Source of the DNA: Victivallis sp. Marseille-Q1083
Lineage (GTDB): Bacteria > Verrucomicrobiota > Lentisphaeria > Victivallales > Victivallaceae
Assembly (NCBI RefSeq): GCF_903645315.1
Contig: NZ_CAHJXL010000001.1
Span: forward strand, 1,230,001 to 1,294,000
Direction of reading: 5' to 3'
Length of the DNA: 64,000 nt
Shown: positions 1-11,945 of the stretch, piece after piece
How positions within the stretch are numbered: the first letter of the stretch is position 1
How the letters are laid out: each line of letters starts with the position of its first letter
Position numbers and translations under genes: made by a program
The notes under the pieces: generated by a model
Seen by the model: only the letters and a program-made list of their open reading frames with translations
What the model was told of the DNA's origin: nothing
The model's database searches: none

Positions 1-1207
1 CAGTCCGCAACGCCGCCGCCGCCTCATCGACCAGGTCGATCGCCTTGTCCGGCAGGAAACGGTCGGCGATGTATTTATCCGATAATACCGCAGCGGCAAC
101 CAATGCACTGTCGCGAATCTGCACGCCGTGATGCACTTCATAACGCTCTTTCAGACCGCGCAGAATGGAAATGGTGTCCTCCACCGACGGCGGTTCGACC
201 AGCACGGCCTGAAACCGGCGTTCCAGCGCCGCATCCTTTTCGATGTATTTCCGGTATTCATCCAGCGTCGTCGCGCCGATGCAATGCAATTCGCCGCGCG
301 CCAGCATCGGCTTCAACAGGTTGCCGGCATCCATCGAGCCCTCCGACGCGCCGGCGCCGACCACGGTATGCAATTCGTCGATGAACAAAATCACGCTGCC
401 TTCCGCCGCAACGACCTCTTTCAACACCGCTTTCAGCCGCTCTTCAAATTCGCCGCGGTACTTCGCTCCGGCGATCAACGCTCCCATATCCAACGCGATC
501 AGCCGACGGTTGCGCAAGCTTTCCGGCACATCGCCGCGGATGATCCGGCGCGCCAACCCTTCGACGATCGCCGTCTTGCCGACGCCGGGTTCACCGATCA
601 ATACCGGGTTGTTCTTCGTCCGGCGGGAGAGGATCTGCACCACCCGGCGGATTTCCTCGTCACGACCGATTACCGGATCGAGCTTATCCTGTGCCGCCAG
701 CAAAGTCATATCCCGGCCGTATTTTTCCAGCGCTTCAAACGTCGCTTCCGGATCAGCGCTGGTCACCCGCTGGTTGCCGCGGATGGTCTGCAGCATCTGC
801 AGCACGTTTTCGACGGTGATCTTCTGATCTTTCAAAATTTCGGCCGCCTTGCCGCCCCCATCCAGCAACGCCAGGAAGAGATGTTCGACACTGATGTATT
901 CATCGTGCATCTCCTCCGCCTTTTTCGCCGCCACAATCAGCAACTGACTGAATTCACGGGAATTGTAGATTTCACCATTACCGGAAACTTTCGGCAAACT
1001 CTCCACCGCCTGATCAATTTTCGCCGTCAGGGCGCTCCGGTTGACATTCAGCCGGTCCAGCAACGAACCGACCAGGCCGTCCGGCTGTTTGACCAAGGCG
1101 GACAAGACGTGCAGATTATTCAATTCCGGGTTGCCGTTTTCAATCGCCTGATTGTGCGCGGCCATCAACGCCTCCCGGGAACGCGTCGTAAATTTTTCCA
1201 TATTCAT
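1..1207 (-). CDS. clpB: ATP-dependent chaperone ClpB (5' part, runs off left edge)
   Basis: ClpB is the AAA+ disaggregase that, with DnaK, pulls proteins out of aggregates in the cytoplasm. About 402 N-terminal residues are visible. They comprise the Clp N-domain double repeat (starting [20 protein letters not shown]), then the first nucleotide-binding domain with Walker A GEPGVGKT, Walker B-like VILFIDELH and the [13 protein letters not shown] loop. The ATG at 1207 lies about 10 nt after AAAGGAG; a second in-frame ATG is at 1201. The middle coiled coil and second AAA+ domain lie outside the window. It is the last gene of an hsp20-hsp20-clpB run on the minus strand, so heat-shock co-expression is likely. 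Family identity is certain; the full length cannot be judged. Confidence 0.96.
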   Translation of the reverse strand, partial: MNMEKFTTRSREALMAAHNQAIENGNPELNNLHVLSALVKQPDGLVGSLLDRLNVNRSALTAKIDQAVESLPKVSGNGEIYNSREFSQLLIVAAKKAEEMHDEYISVEHLFLALLDGGGKAAEILKDQKITVENVLQMLQTIRGNQRVTSADPEATFEALEKYGRDMTLLAAQDKLDPVIGRDEEIRRVVQILSRRTKNNPVLIGEPGVGKTAIVEGLARRIIRGDVPESLRNRRLIALDMGALIAGAKYRGEFEERLKAVLKEVVAAEGSVILFIDELHTVVGAGASEGSMDAGNLLKPMLARGELHCIGATTLDEYRKYIEKDAALERRFQAVLVEPPSVEDTISILRGLKERYEVHHGVQIRDSALVAAAVLSDKYIADRFLPDKAIDLVDEAAAALRT

Positions 1208-1260
1208 AGTTTATCAGCTCCTTTCAAGCCAGCCTCTTCTTTTTTCCCATTCCAAATCCT

Positions 1261-1300
1261 GATTGCCGTCCGGCGATTCGGCAGCCGCCGGACGGCAATC
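1261..1300 (-). terminator. Perfect 15-bp inverted repeat between hsp20 and clpB
   Basis: Arms 1261-1275 and 1286-1300 are perfectly complementary (GATTGCCGTCCGGCG / CGCCGGACGGCAATC) around a 10-nt loop. There is no U-tract on either side, so it is more likely a processing or attenuation hairpin between operon genes than a full intrinsic terminator. Confidence 0.6.
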
Positions 1301-1312
1301 AAAACTTGAAAC

Positions 1313-1339
1313 GGGCTTCCACCATATCGGCGGAAGCCC
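1313..1339 (-). terminator. Second hairpin just after the hsp20 stop
   Basis: Arms GGGCTTCC (1313-1320) and GGAAGCCC (1332-1339) form an 8-bp stem 24 nt beyond the end of the hsp20 gene, followed on the minus strand by a weak GTTTCAAGTTTT tract. With the 15-bp palindrome it makes two hairpins in tandem ahead of clpB. Confidence 0.45.
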
Positions 1340-1363
1340 AATGCCATCCGGGAAATTGCCTCA

Positions 1364-1744
1364 TCATTCCACTTTGATCCGATGAATCTTGGCGGACTCC
1401 GATTTCGGCAGATGAATTTCCAACACGCCCTCGTCAATTTTGGCGGTAATGCCGGACACGTCGATCTCATCGGAAATCTGGAACCTGCGTTTGAAACGCA
1501 GTCCGCGCCCTTCACGGGTCAGGATGCTGTCCGCCGTCGCCGTCAACATATGATCCTTGACGTCGAGCGCGACACTCTCCTTGACGACGCCCGGCACATC
1601 CATCAGCACCTTGACGCCGCCGCCCTGTTCGATGATATCGACCAACGGCGTCGTTTCAGCATATTCCTGCGGCATCGCCGTCACTTCCACGTCCTTCTCC
1701 ACTGCCACATCCTTCTCTTCGGCCGGTTTCTGTTTTTCCGTCAT
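1364..1744 (-). CDS. Small heat-shock protein, Hsp20 family (126 aa)
   Basis: ATP-independent holdase of the alpha-crystallin/Hsp20 family, cytoplasmic. The protein has a charged Glu/Lys/Val-rich N-terminus, then the alpha-crystallin beta-sandwich (VKVLMDVPGV, later FKRRFQISDEIDVSGITAKIDEGVLEIHLPK). The conserved GVL appears as EGVLEIHLPK, and the protein ends in a short RIKVE tail. The start at 1744 (second of two adjacent ATGs, the other at 1747) is preferred because GGAGG lies 7 nt upstream; an upstream in-frame start at 1768 has no ribosome site. It lies 28 nt after the preceding hsp20 gene and is surely co-transcribed with it. Confidence 0.93.
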   Translation of the reverse strand: MTEKQKPAEEKDVAVEKDVEVTAMPQEYAETTPLVDIIEQGGGVKVLMDVPGVVKESVALDVKDHMLTATADSILTREGRGLRFKRRFQISDEIDVSGITAKIDEGVLEIHLPKSESAKIHRIKVE

Positions 1745-1772
1745 CATAACACCTCCATATTCCGTCAATGCT

Positions 1773-2219
1773 TTATTGATTGATCTTGATCGTCATCGGT
1801 TTTTCTTCTTCCTGGCGCGGCAGGGTCACCGTCAAAATGCCGTCGGCATATTTGGCGCTCACTTCCGCCGCCTTGACCCGGCTCGGCAACTTCACCGTCT
1901 CTTCGAAACGGCCGCAGGCGCGTTCACGATGCAGATATCTTTCGTTGTCGGAAAGCTCTTCGCACTGCCGCTCCGCCTTGACCGTCAGAAAATCACCGAC
2001 TACCGACACGTCGATTTCAGCCGCCTTGTAGCCGGGCAATACAAATTTCGCCACCGTGGAATCTTCATTCTCGTCCAGCGTAATCCGCGGATAGCTGACC
2101 AGACGGCGATTGACGCTGTCGCCCAGTTCGTCCAGCAGCCCCCAGAACCCTTTCTGCAATTCGTTCACGGTTCTCCACGGCGTCAGGACACCCCAGTTGT
2201 CATTCAATTTAGCCAACAT
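1773..2219 (-). CDS. Small heat-shock protein, Hsp20 family (148 aa)
   Basis: Second Hsp20 paralogue, class A-like in form: an aromatic N-terminal segment (NDNWGVLTPWRTVNELQ), then the alpha-crystallin domain with LPGYKAAEIDVSV, RACGRFEETVKLP and the conserved DGILTVTLPR motif, ending in an IKIN tail. Start ATG 2219 has GGAGGT 5 nt upstream. It is the first gene of the operon and sits directly behind a good sigma-70-type promoter. The two paralogues differ strongly outside the core, so they are an old pair that may form mixed oligomers (inference). Confidence 0.95.
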   Translation of the reverse strand: MLAKLNDNWGVLTPWRTVNELQKGFWGLLDELGDSVNRRLVSYPRITLDENEDSTVAKFVLPGYKAAEIDVSVVGDFLTVKAERQCEELSDNERYLHRERACGRFEETVKLPSRVKAAEVSAKYADGILTVTLPRQEEEKPMTIKINQ

Positions 2220-2397
2220 AAAACACCTCCAATTTGTTTACCGTCATAAACGGATGATTGATGATTGCTTCCGCTGAGAAATTCAGCAGAACCTGTGCCA
2301 ATTTTTCAAAACAATGAAAAATCGAGACAATCCGACCGGGTTCGCCGGAAAATTCACCATTTATAAAGGATACCTTCGCAATTCTCTTCTGATCTAC

Positions 2398-2426
2398 AAT
2401 CTAAAACACTTTTTCTCCATTGTCAA
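2398..2426 (-). promoter_or_regulatory. Promoter of the hsp20-hsp20-clpB operon
   Basis: On the minus strand TTGACA (2426-2421) is followed after 17 nt by TAGATT (2403-2398), about 180 nt ahead of the hsp20 start. Confidence 0.6.
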
Positions 2427-2448
2427 ATGGAATTGCCGAAAAATCAGA

Positions 2449-2499
2449 CAGTGACATTTTGTCACTATTAAAAGCACTTCAATACAGTGACATTTTGTC
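2449..2499. promoter_or_regulatory. Paired palindromic operator-like sites between divergent promoters
   Basis: The sequence CAGTGACATTTTGTC occurs twice, at 2449-2463 and 2485-2499, 36 bp apart. The first copy forms the palindrome GTGACA-TTT-TGTCAC (2451-2465); the second has one mismatch (GTGACA-TTT-TGTCTC). Both lie upstream of the -35 boxes of two divergent promoters, placing them where a shared regulator could bind. No regulator gene adjoins, and the cognate protein is unknown. Confidence 0.6.
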
Positions 2500-2516
2500 T
2501 CTTTCAGTTTCAGAAC

Positions 2517-2545
2517 TTGCCGCTTCAGCCGCGGCGTGATATAGT
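2517..2545 (+). promoter_or_regulatory. Promoter of the K+ channel gene
   Basis: TTGCCG (2517-2522), a 17-nt spacer, TATAGT (2540-2545), 33 nt before the start codon. Confidence 0.6.
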
Positions 2546-2578
2546 ATCGCCGAACTCATTGCGGAGAGAATTCGAACT

Positions 2579-3271
2579 ATGACAATCGCAGTATTAAAAG
2601 AGCTGCTGCGGAGTTGGCGCTCCATCAAAACCAACAAATGTACGGTATTGACGGTGTTTCTCGTCGTCTTTCTGCTGGGAGAAGCGCTGCCGCTGTCGAC
2701 CGCGTTCAAGGGAACGATGGAGATGCTGTTCTTCATCGGCATGCTGCTGGCTCCCTACTTCGTCAGCCACAGCCGGAAAATTTTCATCGCCACCGTCATT
2801 GCCGGCATCCTGCTGCTGGTCCCCAAGCTGCTGGTATCATTTCATCTCGTTTCGTTCAATTCCGCCGAACAGCATCATTACGCTTTTTTCTGCCTGGGGG
2901 TTCTGACGCTGTTCGAACTGCTGCTGACGGCGTTTCTGATGGTTTCCTCGCTGCGGCATCGCGAACAACTGGTCTTGATTCCGAGCTGCCTGCTGGCCTT
3001 CCTGCTGGTGGCGGTGATGTTCGGTGATGTCTACTTCCTGCTGAACGCCCTGTTGCCGGGCGCCTTTCTGTTCAACGGCCAGCCGTTTCCGCCGACGGCG
3101 AACGATTTGTTCTATTTCAGCATGATCACGCTGACCACCTGCGGTTTCGGCGACATCACGCCGCTGCATCCGCTGGTGCGTTCCCTGGCCGGCCTGGAAG
3201 CGGTTTGCGGCGTCATGTTCGTCGCGCTGTTCATCGGCCGGTTGATCGGCGGAAAAACCGGGCGCTGGTGA
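2579..3271 (+). CDS. Potassium channel-like membrane protein (ion_trans_2 pore)
   Basis: Integral membrane protein of 230 aa. Hydrophobic segments lie near residues 22-40, 48-62, 68-90, 103-123 and 132-160. A pore loop follows with selectivity filter TTCGFGD (residues 186-192) and a last helix (201-223). Placement of the filter between two helices at the C-terminus is typical of the Ion_trans_2 pore family. The filter departs from the usual TVGYGD: Val is Cys and Tyr is Phe, though GFGD is tolerated in some K+ channels. No RCK/TrkA ligand domain is present. It is transcribed divergently from the hsp20 operon and shares its control region, which may tie it to stress (inference). Confidence 0.8.
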   Translation: MTIAVLKELLRSWRSIKTNKCTVLTVFLVVFLLGEALPLSTAFKGTMEMLFFIGMLLAPYFVSHSRKIFIATVIAGILLLVPKLLVSFHLVSFNSAEQHHYAFFCLGVLTLFELLLTAFLMVSSLRHREQLVLIPSCLLAFLLVAVMFGDVYFLLNALLPGAFLFNGQPFPPTANDLFYFSMITLTTCGFGDITPLHPLVRSLAGLEAVCGVMFVALFIGRLIGGKTGRW

Positions 3272-3420
3272 CCTTTTCTCCGGGAATCCGGCTTCCGGCG
3301 ATTGCATTTCAAATGATTTCGGATAAATTTATTCTGTCTTTTCGGATTCCGGCAGCGGAATGCCGCCAAAAGCAGTTGCATGATTGCAGAAATCTAACCT
3401 ACGAGGATGCCAGAAAAAGC

Positions 3421-4662
3421 ATGGAAACGATACGATCCATTTCAGTCCGGCTCGGCAATTGTCTGCTCCTGAGTCTGTACTTCTGTTTCGGGGCGATTGC
3501 CGAAGAAGCAACCCCGCCTTCCCGGCCGGCGGCGGCGCCGATCACCAGTGAAGAACTGATGCAGAAGATGGATGCGGCAATCTTCCACGATCCGTCGCAG
3601 CCGATCCGGTCCGCCGATCTGTTGATCGCCGGCGATTATCTGATTTTTATCAAATACCAGGATGGCAAATCCCGGATGAATATCGCCGACGAGGCGATTG
3701 TCATCCATGACGGCAAGCAGTGCACCGTCAACGGCCAGCCGTCCGCCAACAATCAAACCCTGCTGGACCAGTTGATCTTCCGCTTCCGGCCTTTGCCGGA
3801 ATTGCTGTCCGGCCTGACCGTGACGGTGAAACCGGAATTGCTGGAGCGCGACGGCCGGAAATTCTATGAACTGAGCGCCGCCTTCCCGACCGGCGACGAT
3901 CTCGTCGTCACCTTCGAAGTGGATACCGCCACCTACCTGCCGGATCAAGTCATCATTGCCACGCCGAATTACAGCAGCACGGTGACGTTGAACGACTATC
4001 GCTGGGCCGGTCGGGGCGAGGTGAAATTGCCGGGACGGACGGCGACGCCCGATTCCACGTCGCTGTTGCTGCAGGCCACTTTCGACGAACCGTTGCCGGA
4101 GTGGTATTTCCAAAACGATGCCGTTCCGCCGAAAGCGGCAACCAGCCTGGCCATGCTGGAAGCATTGATGGAGCGGCACCTGCCGGGCCGGAAACTACCG
4201 GACGGTTATCTGGACCTGATTCCTTATTATCCGGAAGTCAATCCGGGACTGCGCATCGTCAACGAAGGCGGAAATTTGACGATGTACAGCATTCAGAATG
4301 ACAATTTGACGCCGTTCACCGGTCAACAGGATTTTCTGCCGCACGTCATCCTGGGAATGGCGGCGCCAAGCGAACTGTATCCGGAACTCCAACTCGATCC
4401 GGAACCGGTCCTGATCAACGATGTTTACTGTTACAAACTGTCGATTTCCGAAGCGGAAGACCATGCCATCTATCTGGCCTGCGACAACGCGCTGCCGCTG
4501 CGGGAACACTCCAGCATGATCCGGAACAACGTTTTCTATCACCGGCAGGCCGGCCTCACGCTGCCGGCCTTCACCGTCATCACCGACGAGATCACCCTTT
4601 ATCCGTTCCGCAATGTCTGGCAGCCGGCACGGCCGGCCATTACGATGCCGGCCGCGCCCTGA
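3421..4662 (+). CDS. Exported protein of unknown function, LolA-like fold suspected (413 aa)
   Basis: The product begins with a Sec signal peptide (basic METIRSISVR, then LGNCLLLSLYFCFGAIAEEA; cleavage expected after AIA) and should be periplasmic or outer-membrane associated. The mature part has two similar halves rich in beta strands. Phrases such as GKQCTVNGQ and FELEVDTAT-like FEVDTATYLPDQVIIA recall outer-membrane lipoprotein-sorting/LolA-type domains, but I do not recognise the family firmly. Start 3421 is chosen because the signal peptide begins there; longer in-frame readings cross the upstream gene. It converges with the helicase gene, whose stop is 14 nt away. Confidence 0.7.
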   Translation: METIRSISVRLGNCLLLSLYFCFGAIAEEATPPSRPAAAPITSEELMQKMDAAIFHDPSQPIRSADLLIAGDYLIFIKYQDGKSRMNIADEAIVIHDGKQCTVNGQPSANNQTLLDQLIFRFRPLPELLSGLTVTVKPELLERDGRKFYELSAAFPTGDDLVVTFEVDTATYLPDQVIIATPNYSSTVTLNDYRWAGRGEVKLPGRTATPDSTSLLLQATFDEPLPEWYFQNDAVPPKAATSLAMLEALMERHLPGRKLPDGYLDLIPYYPEVNPGLRIVNEGGNLTMYSIQNDNLTPFTGQQDFLPHVILGMAAPSELYPELQLDPEPVLINDVYCYKLSISEAEDHAIYLACDNALPLREHSSMIRNNVFYHRQAGLTLPAFTVITDEITLYPFRNVWQPARPAITMPAAP

Positions 4663-4676
4663 CCGGCGACCGGAAA

Positions 4677-8576
<3,900 letters not shown>

Positions 8577-8665
8577 ACCGGCTCCAACCATCGTTTCTTC
8601 AATCGAGCCATTACTATAAATGGTAAAACCGTCTTGTGCAATACCGCCGGCCTCCATCATACACA

Positions 8666-8701
8666 AAGGGTGCCGCGAAAACATCCTTCCGCGGCACCCT
8701 T
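8666..8701 (-). terminator. Hairpin after the small conserved gene
   Basis: Arms AAGGGTGCCGCG (8666-8677) and CGCGGCACCCTT (8690-8701) form a perfect 12-bp stem with a 12-nt loop, followed on the minus strand by TTTGTGT. It lies 24 nt past the stop of the 79-residue gene and upstream of the chosen hrpA start. Confidence 0.65.
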
Positions 8702-8725
8702 AACTTCCAGGAAAATCAATTCCGC

Positions 8726-8965
8726 TTATTTGGCAGCCTTCTCATTCTTCTGGAGCACTCCGGCCTCCAACAGCTTGTCGATCAGCTGCTGCATGGAGTT
8801 GAAAGCATTCAAAAAGCCCTGCGGCGGCATGATGATGCGCTCGTTGATTTCGGCAGTCGGCTGTTCATTCTCCTTCGGCTGCAGCGTCACGAAATCGAAA
8901 CGAACCATGCCGCCCGCGAAATGAATCTGTCCAATGCCGTCTGCGTAAATTTCTTTCTTGCTCAT
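8726..8965 (-). CDS. Conserved small protein of unknown function (79 aa)
   Basis: I recognise the general pattern (ADGIGQIHFAGGMVRFDFVTLQP, then MPPQGFLNAFNSMQQLIDKLLEAGVL) as a small cytoplasmic protein type seen in diverse Gram-negatives without assigned function. The first half should form a beta hairpin or sheet and the second an amphipathic helix. The ATG at 8965 is preferred over a TTG one codon upstream; AGAAG lies about 6 nt ahead. It has its own promoter-like sequence upstream and a good hairpin downstream, so it appears to be a monocistronic expressed gene. Confidence 0.7.
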   Translation of the reverse strand: MSKKEIYADGIGQIHFAGGMVRFDFVTLQPKENEQPTAEINERIIMPPQGFLNAFNSMQQLIDKLLEAGVLQKNEKAAK

Positions 8966-9073
8966 CAATTTCTTCTCACTTTCTTTACTGATTAACCATC
9001 CGTATCATTTCATACGAACCCAAAAACATCCACCAAGGGAAAGCCCTCCCGAACCAAGCGATGCGTTATATTA

Positions 9074-9101
9074 TATATAACACCATGCTTTCAACTTGCA
9101 A
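9074..9101 (-). promoter_or_regulatory. Possible promoter of the 79-aa gene
   Basis: Minus-strand TTGCAA (9101-9096), 16-nt spacer, TATATA (9079-9074) inside an AT-rich TTATATTATATATAA stretch, about 110 nt before the start. The 196-nt gap 8966-9161 holds nothing else I can see. Confidence 0.4.
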
Positions 9102-9161
9102 CAGCAAAACGGAAAACTTTTCGCAAATATTTCTTTCATGCCGGACCGGACTTGCCTTCCC

Positions 9162-10793
9162 TCATTTCAGCTTCGCCCCGCTGGCCGGATCGATCAGATA
9201 AAACTCCTCATAATGCAGCGCCGGATCAGCCCGGAAACTCAACGTGTTCTCATAACGCTCCTCCAGTTCGTGAAGCAGCGAAGCATCCTCATTTTTCAAC
9301 CGGTCCAGCACCTCCGGATGCATCAGCACCCGCACCGCCATCCCCTTGTGCCGGCCGTTCTTCATCAGCGCATTCAACTGCCGCTGAATTTCAACGCTCA
9401 TCGACATCGCCGACTTGACCCGGCCGGAACCGTGGCAATACGGGCACGGGTCGTACACGGTATCCTTGACGCTCTCATGTTCGCGCTGCCGGGTCATCTC
9501 CATCAAACCGAGTTTGCTCAGCGGCAGCACTTTCGTCTTGGCCCGGTCATCCTTGACCAGTTTTTTCATATATTTGAACAACTCTTCCCGGTCTTTCATC
9601 GACCGCATGTCGATGAAGTCCAGCACCACCAGTCCGCCGATGTTGCGCAGCCGCAACTGCCGGGCAATCTCCTCAGCCGCTTCCAGATTGGTCTGCAGAA
9701 TGATTTCCGGCTGGTCGCCGTTGCGCTTGCCGCGGCCGGTGTTGACGTCGATGGCGATCAGCGCCTCAGTCTCGTCAATGCAGATATAACCGCCGCTCGG
9801 CAACTGCACTTCCCGGCGAAAGACGTCGGCCAACTGGGTTTTGACCCTGTAATGGTCGAAAATCGGCTCCGCCCGGTCGTAACGGCTCACCTTAGCCGCC
9901 ATCCGCCCGCCGCCGAATTTCTTCAGCGCGTTGTAAATATCGCGATAGGCATCGGGATCGTCGACGATGATCTGGGCGATGTCCTCGGTCATGAAATCCC
10001 GCACCGTCCGTTCGATCAGATTCGGTTCGGCGTACACCAGCGTCGGCGCCCGGCGTTTGTTGACCGCCTCTTCCGCCCGGCGCCAATAGTCCAGCAGCAA
10101 ATCCAGATCGCGCTTGAAAAAAATGCTCTTGCGCCCTTCACCAACCGTCCGGCAGATCAGGCCGATCCCTTCCGGCACCTCCAGCGAGGCGAGAATCTTC
10201 CGCAGCCGGGACCGCTCCTGTTCATTGTCGATTTTGGTCGACAAACCGATGTGGTCGGAATACGGCAGCAGCACCAGATAGCGGCCGGCAATCGAGATAT
10301 TGGTCGTCACCCGGGCGCCCTTGGTCCCGATCGGTCCCTTGACGACCTGCACCAGCAGCTCCGTCCCGTTCGGAAACAATTCCGGAATGTCCTGCACGGT
10401 CATCTTGTGCTGGCGGCGTTTCTCCCTGGCGCGAATCTGGGAAGCGCGCGCCGAATCATTCTCGCCGCCGCGCCGGGAAGCGTTGTTCCGGCCGGTCTTT
10501 TTGACCACCTCTTCATGGCCGACTTTGGCGGATTTCTCCAACAGTTCGTCCCCGCCCGGCAGCATGTCCCAATAGTGCAGAAACGCATTCTTGCCGGCGC
10601 CGATATCGACGAACGCCGCCTGCAAAGTCGGTTCCAGATTGATAATCCGGCCGAGATAAATCGAACCGACCCGCGGATCGTCCTCCTCGCGTTCCAACTG
10701 GTATTCTTCCAGCCGGCCATTGCTCAACTGCGCAAACCGGCGTTCCAGTTTCTCGCAATTGAGAATAATCGTCTTCTTCGTGGGTGTCACCAT
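9162..10793 (-). CDS. Ribonuclease E/G family endoribonuclease (543 aa)
   Basis: Catalytic core of the RNase E/G family, which cuts single-stranded A/U-rich RNA in mRNA decay and rRNA/tRNA processing. Visible parts are an S1 RNA-binding domain (GSIYLGRIINLEPTLQAAFVDIG, about 43-65) and a long charged insert (about 85-132, rich in Arg, Lys and Glu) inside the S1 region. They continue with the 5'-sensor/RNase H-like part, catalytic Asp349 (AIDVNTGRG) and Asp392 (LDFIDM), and the Zn-link Cys450/Cys453 (CPYCHGSG). There is no long C-terminal scaffold as in E. coli RNase E, so it is RNase G-like in size. It follows fmt on the same strand. Confidence 0.94.
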   Translation of the reverse strand: MVTPTKKTIILNCEKLERRFAQLSNGRLEEYQLEREEDDPRVGSIYLGRIINLEPTLQAAFVDIGAGKNAFLHYWDMLPGGDELLEKSAKVGHEEVVKKTGRNNASRRGGENDSARASQIRAREKRRQHKMTVQDIPELFPNGTELLVQVVKGPIGTKGARVTTNISIAGRYLVLLPYSDHIGLSTKIDNEQERSRLRKILASLEVPEGIGLICRTVGEGRKSIFFKRDLDLLLDYWRRAEEAVNKRRAPTLVYAEPNLIERTVRDFMTEDIAQIIVDDPDAYRDIYNALKKFGGGRMAAKVSRYDRAEPIFDHYRVKTQLADVFRREVQLPSGGYICIDETEALIAIDVNTGRGKRNGDQPEIILQTNLEAAEEIARQLRLRNIGGLVVLDFIDMRSMKDREELFKYMKKLVKDDRAKTKVLPLSKLGLMEMTRQREHESVKDTVYDPCPYCHGSGRVKSAMSMSVEIQRQLNALMKNGRHKGMAVRVLMHPEVLDRLKNEDASLLHELEERYENTLSFRADPALHYEEFYLIDPASGAKLK

Positions 10794-10826
10794 GATTCAT
10801 TCACTCTATAATAAATTGTTAACAGC

Positions 10827-10871
10827 AAAGCACCCACCGGCAGTCCCCATGCCGCCGGCCTCCAGTGCTTT
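10827..10871 (-). terminator. Stem-loop between fmt and the RNase gene
   Basis: Outer arms AAAGCAC (10827-10833) and GTGCTTT (10865-10871) enclose a further CCGGC/GCCGG pairing. It lies 7 nt after the fmt stop. The U-tract is weak on the minus strand, so readthrough into the RNase gene is possible. Confidence 0.45.
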
Positions 10872-10877
10872 ATTTTT

Positions 10878-11837
10878 CTATTCCACCATCACTTCGGCCC
10901 GATCCAGCCGGCAGCCGTTCAAAAACGCGGTCGCCGGCATCGCCTTGCGGCCGGTCGGCACGATTTCGAGCAGCTCCAAAGCGCCTTCTCCGCAGGCGAC
11001 AATCCAGCCGCGTTTGGGATCCGCCAGCAGAATTTCGCCCGGCCGGCCGCCGTCGAGCGACAGGACATTCGCCCGCCGCACCGTAATCGTCAGCGGTCCC
11101 TCCTCCAGCAGCAGATTGAAATGAGCGCCCGGCCACGGATGATACGCCCGCAGCAGCGCTTCGATGTCGGCGGCGGAACGGCGCCAATCGATCAGGCCGT
11201 CGGATTTTTTGATTTTTTTGGTCTTGCTGGCCGCCGCCTCTTCCTGCGCCCGCGGCGGATAAGTGCCGTCGACAATGCCGCACAAGGTCGTTTCCAATTC
11301 GCCGGCCGCCAGCAGCCCCAGTTGGAATTCCAGCGCATCGGCCGACTCATTGCCCCGCAATTCCAACGGCAGAATCCGAAAGACGTCGCCGGTATCCAGG
11401 CCGCGGTTCATCCGCATGTAAGCAATTCCGGTCATGGCATCGCGATTGGCAATCGCCGCCGCGATCGGCGACGCGCCGCGGTATTTCGGCAGCAGCGAAG
11501 CATGCACGTTGACGCAGCCATATTCCGGCAGGTTCAAAAGCTCGTCGCGCAAAATCTGGCCGAACGAGACGACCAGCACGATGTCCGGCGCCAGTCCGCG
11601 CAGCCGGGCGATAAATTCCGGCGCATTGACATTCTCGATCCGTTCCGCCCCCACCTGGGCCAGGTCCGCCGCCTTGCCGACCGGCGTGGAGATCAGTTGG
11701 CGCCGCCGTCCCGCCTGCCGGTCCGGCTGCGTGGCGACGCCGAGCAAATCCAGCGACGGCGCCGCGATCAGCGCGTAAAGGATCGGCACGGCGATCTCAC
11801 CGGAACCGAGAAAGAACACCCTCAATTTATCGCTCAT
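10878..11837 (-). CDS. fmt: Methionyl-tRNA formyltransferase (319 aa)
   Basis: Formylates Met-tRNAfMet with 10-formyl-THF for translation initiation. The N-terminal Rossmann-type domain begins LRVFFLGSGEIAVPIL. The formyl-transfer motif NVHASLLPKYRGASPI (110-125) holds Asn110 and His112, and GLDTGD (146-151) supplies the catalytic Asp148; the C-terminal OB-like tRNA domain ends at 319. The usual SLLPRWRGAAPI is slightly changed (KYRGASPI). Length matches the family. It lies divergent from folK across 108 nt. Confidence 0.95.
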   Translation of the reverse strand: MSDKLRVFFLGSGEIAVPILYALIAAPSLDLLGVATQPDRQAGRRRQLISTPVGKAADLAQVGAERIENVNAPEFIARLRGLAPDIVLVVSFGQILRDELLNLPEYGCVNVHASLLPKYRGASPIAAAIANRDAMTGIAYMRMNRGLDTGDVFRILPLELRGNESADALEFQLGLLAAGELETTLCGIVDGTYPPRAQEEAAASKTKKIKKSDGLIDWRRSAADIEALLRAYHPWPGAHFNLLLEEGPLTITVRRANVLSLDGGRPGEILLADPKRGWIVACGEGALELLEIVPTGRKAMPATAFLNGCRLDRAEVMVE

Positions 11838-11880
11838 TTTTATCAGAAAAATCTCTTTACTTATTAGAAAATCGAACTAG

Positions 11881-11910
11881 AATATATCGCGTGAACGATT
11901 ATTTTTCCAA
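11881..11910 (-). promoter_or_regulatory. Promoter of fmt
   Basis: Minus-strand TTGGAA (11910-11905), 18-nt spacer, TATATT (11886-11881), 43 nt ahead of the fmt start. Confidence 0.5.
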
Positions 11911-11945
11911 CCCGGTTCATTTTTAATCAACAAGAAGCGACCAAA

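Noticed and set aside
128-1309. Long plus-strand open frame opposite clpB
   Set aside because: It is the antisense shadow of the ClpB frame; composition is Gln/Arg/His-rich with no family motifs, while the minus strand gives a perfect ClpB sequence.
8577-8684. 36-codon N-terminal extension of hrpA
   Set aside because: It begins within the terminator hairpin of the upstream gene and has no ribosome site, whereas 8576 has GGAG at 5 nt and gives the family length.
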